From positions 3,286,001-3,350,000 of the forward strand of contig NC_077222.1 of the NCBI RefSeq assembly GCF_024763615.1: a stretch of DNA of 64,000 bases, given 5' to 3'. Below the pieces are notes generated by a model that made no database searches, was not told the origin of the DNA, and was given only the letters and a program-made list of their open reading frames with translations. A program made the translations under genes and the position numbers. Position 1 is the first letter of the stretch. Every line of letters begins with the position of its first letter. This DNA is from Phlebotomus papatasi (taxonomy: Eukaryota; Arthropoda; Insecta; Diptera; Psychodidae). Positions 55,704 to 64,000 of this stretch are shown in pieces.

Positions 55704-57388
55704 CTGCGAGAAGAAAAAAGGTCGTGATTCACCAAAGGAATTGGTTTTCTCCTCCTCCTCCTCCTCCTCAAACTTCTTTGGGGTTTTTCTTTTTGCCGCC
55801 TTCTTTCGTTCTCAAATATATATATTATAACGTGTATATAGTTATTTCCACTTGTCACTCCTGAGATTGATTCAATCAATTAATTGACTGAAATATTTCC
55901 TGTCTTTCACTCTCAATCACACTTTTTTTTTTAGCAATTTTAACAATGGGAATGACAATTTTTTGAATTTGTTGGATTCCTGCCGAGGTTTACCACTCTG
56001 GCTCCTCTATCCTTGGGGTGCTAGTTGGACTCTGTTTCTTTTTTTTATTTCTTGTTCTCTGCTGAAATTTCTCCTTCGTTTTTCCTCTTCTATATCATTT
56101 TCAAATTCTGCAAAAAGCTTCTTTTTTTATCACCCTGTGCTGAATTTTCGTCTCTTGTTCACAGGGGATTTTTTTTCCTTGACACTCGGATTCTCTTTTC
56201 GCTCTTTTGTATCTCTCAACGGGGTTGAAACTAATAAATTAGTCAATTCGCTATTATTTATGACTTTTTCCTTGTTCTCGCTCGGTTCTGTGTTTTTTTT
56301 TGCAAGAGCTCCTCTGCAGCTGTGGAAAACTATGCAATGAAGAATTTTCCAGCGAGAAAATGGGATCAATCCGATTTTTCCCTGAATGGTATGACTTTTT
56401 TTTATGTTATATCCTCGCGTTTGCAAACAGTCTGATTTTTTATGTCTTTCGCTCTCCTGTAGTACTGATAAATTGACGAATTTTCATTTTATTGCGAAAG
56501 TGAAGAGAAATTATTACAGTGCAGCTCCTTTTTTTGTGTTTTGTTGTCCTGGCTGTCGTTCACCGTATCAGATGCTGTCCTTTTTTTGTGAATAGTGACA
56601 CAGGAACATAAATTTTTTAATATCTTTTCACTCCCTTTTAAATTGATGTTGGAAATATAGTGGATTTAATTAATTCATGGCTTTGTTCTGGATAAATCTA
56701 TCCACTCTCCTTTTTTTAAAGCCTTTCCAGTGGCCAGAAAGGGGAGAAAACCACACGAAAAAAAGGATTTGCTTCACTTTTTTTTTATTTGCTTCTAAAA
56801 TTATTCTCTTGTCTTCCTGCGAAAAGTTTTTCTCTACGACTTTTTGTGTTGAACTTTTTAGCTTTTCTCTGTTTTTTTTTTTTTGCAAATAGTCTTTCCT
56901 CTGTAGTCTCCTATACGACGACTAACAACATAATACACATAGATTGGTGCAGAACATCGAACAGAACAATTTTCTTTTCCTCTTGGCGATGGAACATACA
57001 ATTTTTATCCGTGTATGATATAGTTACAAATTTTACAATTGTGAATTTAGAGAGCTTTTAGAGGGAGTTTTGGACTTTTTTTATACATTGGATTTGGGTG
57101 TGTGGTAAAGAGTTAAACTTAGTTTTCATTCTTTGTTTTTCTGCCTTGTCCTTTCTGCTCTCTCACTCACTGGGAAAATTTTTTCAAAACACTGAGCCTA
57201 CAAGCTTGATTTTGTTCTTCCTGAAGGTTTTTTTTTCTTTTCGGGATATTTCAACTGCCGTATCCTTTATCTGGGGGATGGGGTATTCCTTTTGAAATGT
57301 AATTTCCGTTTTGCGTAGTAAGTTGGTAAATATTACTTCCTCTTTTTTTTGTGATTTGATTACAATAAAGTTTCTTCTTTTTACATAC
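55704..57388 (-). other. Putative 5' UTR intron, low complexity
   Basis: Apart from the flanking splice-like signals, it shows long T-rich tracts on + (A-rich in the transcript) and a (CCT)6 run at 55751-55768. Many short open frames are present in several phases; none resembles a protein. Confidence 0.4.
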
Positions 57389-57485
57389 AGGAACTATACA
57401 GCCAAAAGCACACAGGGTTCTAGCTAAAACGCACTAAATCGTGAGGCAACACTGCTCTAACTAACACAGAAAAATCCACAGGACT
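57389..57485 (-). other. Possible 5' UTR exon of the TIAR-like gene
   Basis: Inference. A GC-richer block sits about 1.7 kb upstream of the coding exon. A candidate donor CCT|GTATGT lies at 57383-57389, and the acceptor at 55704-55705 would close a 1.7-kb UTR intron. The start is placed at the TCAGTC initiator. No coding potential is visible. It could equally be ordinary intron or promoter DNA. Confidence 0.35.
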
Positions 57486-57487
57486 GA
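57482..57487 (-). promoter_or_regulatory. Candidate initiator (TCAGTC) for the TIAR-like gene
   Basis: On the minus strand TCAGTC matches the insect Inr consensus TCAGTY. About 28 bases downstream is AGAGC, a partial match to the DPE. Surrounding DNA (57490-57760) is the least AT-rich stretch near the gene's 5' end. There is no TATA box. Only the motif is seen; function is inferred. Confidence 0.35.
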
Positions 57488-57899
57488 CTCCGTGGATGAT
57501 GATGGCCGTCTCTCTGAGCACATAAACACAAAAGTTGCCAGCACGAGTTGTGGAAGCTCTATGGGAAAGCTCGACGCGCGCACAATGCCGCGTTCACACG
57601 ACTTGGATCACGAAGTTCTGGCCGAGAGAAGAGAGCAAGGCAGTGGTGTCTCGAAACAAAGGATACGAACGAGACCATCCTCACACTGCAAATTCATCGT
57701 CACAAGGGGTGGAAGTACCCCACTTCACCCCTCTAACCTCCCCATACACCCTGTGCTTATTGCCGTGTTCTGCTAGGATACAGGGTCGAAACTCCGAAGG
57801 AATGTTCACTCAACATAAACGCTATCTCAGGGTGACTCAAGCCCCATTTAAACTAGAATACTTGGAAATCTCCCTTTCAAAAAAAAAAAAACTAACTGA

Positions 57900-58345
57900 G
57901 CTCTGAGGCAGCCAAAATCCCGAAAAGCCAAAATCACGAAAGCCCAAATCCCGAAAGGGCGAAATTCTCTAAAGCCAAATTCCGAAAGGGCCAAATTCTC
58001 GAAAGCCAAAATCCCGAAAGCCAAAATCTTGAAAAAGCCAAAATTCCAAAAGCCAAAATCCCGAAAGCCAAAATCCCGAAAAGGCCAAAATCCCCAAAAG
58101 CCAAAATTATGAAAGCCCAAATCCCGAAAACGCCAAAATCCCGAAAGCCAAAATCCCGAATGTTTAAAATCCTAAAAGGGATGAGATTATATGGAGGAGT
58201 ATGTTTAGAATCATTTCCCAAAACAAGAAAATTTCCCTTTGCCTCCAGCAAGCATTGATGCAATCGTGGGATTAGGTATGACACTTTTAAGAATTCCGGA
58301 TTTTGTCTTTCGGAATTTTGGCTTTCGGGATTTTGACCGGAACCC
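57900..58345. mobile_element. Most complete GGGATTTTGGCTTTC element, 446 bp
   Basis: Left end GAGGCAGCCAAAATCCCG. The left arm is about 15 units of GCCAAAATCCCGAAA (57910-58165). The core (58166-58285) has TTTCCCTTTGCCTCCAGCAA and GCAATCGTGGGATTAGG. The short right arm is in the opposite orientation and ends GATTTTGACCGGAACCCC. Tandem subrepeats as inverted ends make this foldback-like. The minus frames of about 90-116 residues are translations of the repeat. Confidence 0.85.
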
Positions 58346-58349
58346 CACT

Positions 58350-60450
58350 GAGCTTTATATGTGCTTTAGATCTAAGGGTTAGCTATTTGGCTTAGTTAAG
58401 CTAAATTGGCCTTTAGACTAAAAGTTTAGCCCACTTACCGAAGGTCTCTAAATCCTGAATAGCAACCATTTTTTTGGTTTTTGAGAATCGAAAGATTGTT
58501 TGCCCTTAATAATCCAATCTTAAGTTGGATTTTTCCGAAAAATCTTGACAGATAAGAAACTAGAAAAATTAAGCCATTTGGATAAACCTTAAATCTAAAG
58601 ACTGTATAACTTAATTAGTTAGTTGTGTCAACGTGTTTGGGATCTAATTTCTTATCAGGCAAGATTTTTTGGCAAATTTTAATTGAAATTTAGGTATCAA
58701 GGGCAAAAGGATCATTAGATTTTGAAAACCCATTAAAATTGCTTGTTGTTTTAAATTTAGTTCCAGACACATTTATGAACTGGGCTAAGCCTCCAGTCTG
58801 AGACCATTGTATTACCCCAATCCATATTTTCCTACTTCTCGGTTCAAAAAGTCTTCTCTCAAATGCTTTATGTTTCTTCTTAGGGTCGAAGAAACACCTT
58901 TTCGACAGGGAACCCCTATTGACACTTTTGTCAAAATGTTGAAAATTATTTAATGCATCCAATAAAATCTTAGAAATATAACGAGTTTTCATTAATCTGC
59001 GTTTTTCGATAATGATAAAAGTTCGAATTTCGTAATCCAAATGATACAGAGCAGAGTGTCAATAAGTCCTGACACGAGTTCTTAAAGTGTTAATAGGTCT
59101 TCCTTTCACCCTATATTTTTAAAAATTAATCCGCTTCTGTATTAGTTGCATATAAGTCATAATTATCAGAAAATTGTTAAAAAACAATTAGTATTATGAC
59201 ATATAAGCGATAAAACGGAGTTCTTATCCCCCTTTTTAAATTTTTAACACCCTGTATATTAACATTTCTCTATGACATTTTTGTAATAGTCTGTAGGTAA
59301 CATCAGAAAATGTTTTCTCAGACTTTCTATTTTAACCAAGATACACTTGGGGGAATTATAACAGTTGGCAGGGGGATTTTATCTAAAAGAGATTGTCCAT
59401 GGTTCATAGGTGTATAGCGTAATGGAGCAAAGGCATACCAAAGATGACCATCCCCATAAGAGATTCAAAAAATTCAAAAAATAATTTTAAAATTAGATTT
59501 TTAAAAGAAACGTTGCACAAAATCAATTTAAAAGCATCAAGTGGTGGATTTTTAGGGCGACTTTGGGAAATATTTTGATCGATTTATCACATAAAAGTAG
59601 TTTCAAAAGAGTTTTTAGGGAATCTATCAAACTTTCTACATCTGCTTAAAATAATCAAAATTGGTTTAACATTGAATTTTTGGTGATTTTTTCTCGTCTT
59701 CCTCTTAAGACCATTTTAAATGAGGTTTTTATCAATTTCCATAATTTTTAGAAAATCTTTTTAGAAATACCTTGCTTAGAAGGATGAGTACTGCACGAGC
59801 TTTTCAGTTATAAAGTTTCATGGCAGTTTTATGTGCTAAACTTACACGAGCTTCAGATGTAAGGGCCTTGACAGACCTGAGGATTAGCCGAGAGATGGCT
59901 TAGCGTAATTATTTTCGAAATAATGGTTAGACATCATTTTCATCATTTTCCACCAAGTCGTCTCTCGGCTTAAGTCGTAAGTGTGCCTAGGACATAAGGC
60001 TTATCATTTACCCAAGGTTTATTTTTAGTAGACTAATTTCTTAAAAGGAAATTTTTTGGAAAATTTTTATTTAGGATTGTATATTAAAAAAGAATCAAAC
60101 CCATCAGATTTTGATAAATAACTGCAATAGCGCAATAGCTTATTGTTGAGAAATGTGAGATCTTTAGGAACTGGGCTAAACCCAAACTTTGAAGACCGCT
60201 TTATTGTATAGCCTAAAACAGAAGCTAAAAAGCTTCGTTGTTTTACTTTGCAGGTTTAGAAAAATAATCTCGATAATAAACTACAGAAAAACCTGTGTAG
60301 CTGTGGAAATAGTGGTTTAACAGTCGGAATCAAGCAGATAGTGGGCGCAAAAATAAACCTCTTTTGATTTTATTTCTCTTTAACACTTGACGGTGTTTCG
60401 AGGATGGATGTCCTCTTTACCAGGTTTCTATTTTAGATTCAGAGAGAAAG
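58350..60450. other. DNA upstream of the gene's 5' end, old dispersed repeats
   Basis: GAACTGGGCTAAGCCTCCAG (58777) and GAACTGGGCTAAACCCAAAC (60168) belong to the old repeat also seen near 19403 and 24965. A reverse copy of the CTGTTATAATTCCCCC repeat is at 59325-59385. No gene seen. Confidence 0.45.
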
Positions 60451-62400
60451 AAGAATTTGAGAGAACAAGATTCCCAGGAGGTTCTGGAATTATCTTTATT
60501 TTTGGAACGGGCAAAAAAACCGCATTTCTTTCAAATCAGTTACGCCGTAACGTATGAAAGAAAATTTAAGCACCAATTCGCCTCATTTTTAACACTAGCT
60601 CCAAGAAATGCTTCTAGTATTTCCAAACTAACTTCACAGATTAGCTCCCAATGATAGGCAAACTTGTATAATTGTTTTTCCATAATCTCTGTACTAAAAT
60701 CTTTCGTATTAGACTAAATGAGAGTCATCCTAGACTACTCTAGGAGAATCTAAGCAATAGGAACGATTAAAGTTGAAATTGTTACCAATGCTACAAAATC
60801 GGTCACGTTGAGATTGCATGCAATATGTAGCACTTGTGCTGAAATTGCAGGGAGGAGCACCCCCCTGAAGACGGCACTGATTCTTTGTGGCACATACCGC
60901 AAGAGAATATTGCATTGATCCACAAAATACACACATACACGCACACACAATCCAACCCTCTGCAGCATACAGAGAAAATGCTTGAATATCTATTTTTGCA
61001 ATAACATTTCCCTTCTCTCGCATATATAGCATTACAGGGTGAGAGAGAGAGAAAGAGTGTGAGAAAAGCAACATTACATTTAATCAAAGTTATAACATAT
61101 CCCGCATATAAACAGCTTCTCGTTTTATACCACCCTTTGCCCCCCAAAACCCCACCCCAAATGCCCTTTTCCGCTCTTCTCGCATGCGATATGAGGGAAA
61201 AATGAGGGGGACAGAGAGAGAGAGAGAAAATTTGTGGCTCACCCCTTGGAGCAACACCTTCCCCAACTCCTTCAGGAAAAAAAACATGCATGTGCCATTT
61301 TCAGGGAGAGAAAAGAGCCAAATTTTGATATTTACCACTGAACACTCGTGTGCACACATTATAAGGGTATGAGATGTATATGTACATGAAATAATAATAA
61401 TAATATTCGCGGTGCTACCCTTTTTTTTCTATATAACCACTTCTCGCCTTCTTCCCAACCAACAACATTGAATGACAACAAAGAAAAAGACTTTTTTATG
61501 CTACAAGATGATATGACATGGAAAATATCTAGGTAATATAGCAAAAGAGATTGAAAAGAAAATTTATTAAAGTAAAATTTACTATAAAGTACATTATATT
61601 TTGCAATTTTCCCAACTATTTTGTGCTTTTGCTCTCTTGCTCCAGTATTTGCACTGTGTAGAAATTTTCGACCCCCATTTGTGGGGATTACTAACACAAG
61701 TGGAGAAAATTTTATACAGAAGCGGTGAATGTGTGAAAATTTGAAGCCAGAGAGAAATTGGGGAAAAAGGGTAGAAAAGTGAGGAAAAACTGCAATGTTA
61801 ACCATTTAAATATATATACACAATCACACACATTTCCCAACACACTAAATTATGTTATATATAGCTCAACCTCCCCAACTCTCATTTTCCCAACTATCAA
61901 GCCCCCCACAAGCTGAATAATTTTTCTTTACTCCCTTGTCACATATTTTATAAATAATTTTCTCACCCTTTTCACCCTTCTGTCCACCTCTTCGCAACTC
62001 ATTTCAGTATTTATATATTGCACACTCTAAATTGATCAGTTGAAAATATACTTTAAATATTAATATTCGCGTCATACAGATTATTGCGTTGCATTAAATA
62101 ATGAACTTTTAAATTCAATTACCTATATTACCCTAACAATTTTTCCGATAAATCTTTAAGATTTATAGTTTTAATTTAAATTAGATATTTATTTAAAGCT
62201 CTGTCGCTTATCTCAGTTTATAAATTTTATTTAAAGGCTTTAAAATCTTGAAAGAGATGATTTACTACTTAAGTGTACATGTTTCACTGATATTTGCTTA
62301 CTTTGAGTTTTCCACCCTGGCTAACAGGAAGTAAGGTGTTACTTTTAAATAAAATCTTTGTCCAAATGTCCAAAAATGTCGAAAAAAAATGCATAAAATA
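60451..62400. other. Mostly unique DNA with simple repeats
   Basis: GA-rich tracts at 61040-61056 and 61211-61227, a CA-rich tract near 60930-60950, and an AATAATAAT run near 61391. Several overlapping minus frames (60730-61805) are not supported as genes. Confidence 0.45.
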
Positions 62401-62403
62401 AGC

Positions 62404-62496
62404 CAGAGGTGTGCAAGAACCGTTTGAAACCGAATAAATGTCAAAATAAGTTTGTTCAGGTAGCGTTTTGACCATTGACGTACTAGGTTCCTCTGA
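62404..62496. mobile_element. Shortened copy of the CAGAGGTGTGCAAGAA palindrome
   Basis: CAGAGGTGTGCAAGAACCG, GAAACCGAATAAATGTCAAA and AGCGTTTTGACCATTGACGT match 40274-40370. The right arm is reduced to CCTCTG. Confidence 0.75.
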
Positions 62497-62559
62497 AATA
62501 AGCCCGTAATAAGTACTTACTAAGGGGTCTAAATGGAAGGGGGGAGTAATGCGACACAT

Positions 62560-62937
62560 AGCCTCTTCCTCTCAATTCCTATGTTAACCTCCAAGCGGGC
62601 TAGATGCATTGCAGCCCCCGGTACACTCGGGTGAGTAATAGAATATTGGGTAACCAACCCCAGTGGGAAGTCACGAATCTGAGGCTAACGAACATGGGAT
62701 CTGGTCCTTTCTAGAGAGGATTGGGCGAAGGTCTAACAATCACTCCCCGCAAAAGCAAGATTGTTACGAAAACTCACAAGGAGCCTCCGATAGGATGGAC
62801 TTTTCGATAGCGACCTATGCTACATTTCTTTAGCAAACTGACGGAGAGTTACCAGGACTGGAGGAGGTTAATGCGAAAGGACCGGTCTCTTAAAGGAATG
62901 TTGCAGACATCTAAATAAGTAAGTAAGTAAGTAAGTA
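62560..62937 (+). repeat. GC-richer repeat ending in (TAAG)n
   Basis: About 350 bp of markedly different composition (GCAGCCCCCGGTACACTCGG, AGGAGGTTAATGCGAAAGG) finishes in six or so units of TAAG at 62914-62937. A 3' simple-repeat tail suggests the end of a non-LTR retroelement or SINE. No reverse transcriptase motif is visible and no tRNA-like head was found. Confidence 0.45.
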
Positions 62938-63049
62938 CCTACTAAGTCCCTAATTAAGGAACTTTTTAGGCGAACGTTGACATCTTGCAGTAAAAGTAAA
63001 AATTTGAACTAAAATAGGACTTTGTCCAAGTGCGTAAAATAAGTCCATA

Positions 63050-63425
63050 TTAATAAAGCACGAATGCTACAGGCCCCACACCACACCAGAACATGCTGGA
63101 GTACCCTTCATCGCTAGCCTCCCGGAATTGAGCCCCATTGCCCATTCCAAGAAGGCCACGAATCCAGTGTCCTCCTCGCTTCACTGGTGAAGACCAACTG
63201 AAGAGCCGATTCAATTCGATTCTGCCTTCGGAATAACTCGTTGAGCACTCACAATCCCATCTAGCGGAACTATAGCGATATCGTAACTTGAAGTTCGCCG
63301 CCGTTATAGCACCCCTCAGAGTTACCATCCTAGCTGAACAGTGATTGGTATCGTTGACTTAGAAGAGTCTTCGTCAGGACGGGATTTCTCCCTCCAACTC
63401 CTCTAGACTCAACAGTCCTACTACA
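63050..63425. repeat. Second GC-richer insert
   Basis: Starts near GCACGAATGCTACAGGCCCC, ends near CTCTAGACTCAACAGTCC, and is followed by ATAAGTACTTATCAAG. Similar TAAGTACTTACTAAG and AATTAGGGAACTTTTTAGG phrases flank both GC-rich inserts (62515, 62935, 63428), suggesting both are embedded in copies of one repeat. The 92-codon minus frame has no recognisable motif. Confidence 0.4.
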
Positions 63426-63660
63426 ATAAGTACTTATCAAGTGCTTAATTAGGGCAATTTTTAGGTTAAAGTAATGACATTTGGCTGCAAACAATGGAAA
63501 TTTGAATAGAAGAGGAGATGGATACACCTTAACTATTAGATAGAAAGAAATGAATCAATCTGATATGTCCGAAAACATAACCTCTAAGCATTATTAAAAG
63601 TGTGTAGTATTTTATAACAATTTTCAATCATTTAGTGATAAATTTACGAGTTCCAGTAAA

Positions 63661-64000
63661 AATCCCAAAAGCCAAAATCCCGAATTCTTAAAAGTGTCAT
63701 AGCTACTCCCAGGATTGCACACGCTCTTGCTGGAGGCAAAGGGAAATTTTCTGCATCTTGGGAAATTATTCTACACATTATCCTCCATATAATTTCATCC
63801 CTTCCAGGATTTTGAACATTCGGGATTTTGGTTTTCAGAATTTTGGCCTTTTCGGGATTTTGGCTTTCGGAATTTTGGCTTTTTGGATTTTCGGGATCTT
63901 GGCTTTCAGGATTTTGACGATCGGGATTTTTGCTTTTCGGGATTTTAGCTTTCGGGATTTTGGCTTTCGGGATTTTGGCTTTCGGGATTTTGCCGTTCGG
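63661..64000 (+). repeat. GGGATTTTGGCTTTC element running off the window end
   Basis: Left arm remnant CCAAAAGCCAAAATCCCG, core in reverse order (GGAGGCAAAGGGAAATTTTC, AATTATTCTACACATTATCC), then at least twelve TTTCGGGATTTTGGC units to position 64000. Confidence 0.85.

Larger units (their letters stand above)
3864..57487 (-). other. Locus of a TIA-1/TIAR-like RNA-binding protein gene (partial, 5' part in window)
   Basis: Gene-level entry joining the exons listed separately. Coding order on the minus strand is 55689-55470, 17383-17296, 16984-16909, 3966-3864, totalling 487 nt (162 codons plus one base). Every junction has GT donor and AG acceptor, and the phases agree: the first exon ends ...CAA G and the next begins AG AGT, making GAG; the next ends ATA TC and is completed by T; then TCG meets GAG. 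The product is a polyQ leader followed directly by the RRM that corresponds to RRM2 of TIA-1/TIAR, with no RRM1 exon between them. Family members bind U-rich RNA and act in splicing and translational silencing. Drosophila Rox8 and CG34354 are the likely relatives; a form lacking RRM1 fits the latter better from memory, so I give no symbol. Introns are 38,086, 311 and 12,942 bp. The 3' exons lie outside the window. Confidence 0.85.

Noticed and set aside
55535..55879. Arg-rich minus frame over the polyQ exon
   Set aside because: Out of phase with the splice-consistent polyQ frame and crosses its acceptor.
57848..58284. Phe/Gly-rich minus frames
   Set aside because: Translations of the GGGATTTTGGC minisatellite.
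60730..61805. Overlapping minus frames up to 162 codons
   Set aside because: The DNA is locally rich in GA/CT simple sequence, which opens several frames at once; no family resemblance.

Overview
The window looks like AT-rich nuclear DNA from an insect, most likely a fly (Diptera). The evidence is four spliced exons of a TIA-1/TIAR-type RNA-binding protein, an insect-style TCAGTY initiator, a canonical eukaryotic tRNA with a T-run terminator, and dense TA-flanked miniature inverted-repeat elements (MITEs). A sand fly or similar nematoceran is only a guess. There is no bacterial or viral gene organisation, and most long open frames here are chance or shadows.

One minus-strand gene organises almost the whole window. 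A probable 5' UTR exon and initiator lie near 57.4 kb. The start-codon exon (55470-55689) encodes a polyglutamine leader. After a 38-kb intron come two RRM exons (17296-17383 and 16909-16984), and after a 12.9-kb intron a third (3864-3966). The splice phases agree across all four coding exons and give polyQ leader + one complete RRM. The remaining exons lie beyond position 1. The gene therefore spans more than 53 kb, nearly all intron.

The introns are a museum of mobile elements. (i) 9.7-16.1 kb is a 6.4-kb foldback-like element: terminal repeats starting CACAGAGAAAAAT enclose a 22-bp minisatellite about 5 kb long in one orientation and about 0.8 kb in the other. Part of it has a 594-bp higher-order repeat. 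A relative with a different internal repeat lies at 23.3-24.9 kb. (ii) A family built from a GGGATTTTGGCTTTC minisatellite around a conserved core occurs at 4.4-5.0, 7.0-7.9, 18.6, 57.9-58.3 and 63.7-64.0 kb. (iii) A 41-bp repeat array inverts on itself at 41.1-42.0 kb, inside a larger mirrored region (about 35.3-38.2 kb against 44.3-47.1 kb). (iv) Over twenty MITE-like elements carry terminal inverted repeats (TIRs), mostly with TA target duplications: pogo/Tigger-like CAGTAGACTCTC, CACTGGTAAAAATAAAAGG, GGGGAATTCTGTA, GGGGAGACCGGGG and others, some nested two or three deep.

Inside the 38-kb intron there is also an antisense tRNA gene (best read as Thr, anticodon AGT, 29470-29542) and two broken, exon-like coding stretches (35.3-36.6 kb on +, 45.8-46.6 kb on -) whose family I do not recognise. 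Element boundaries were read by eye and may be off by a few bases.
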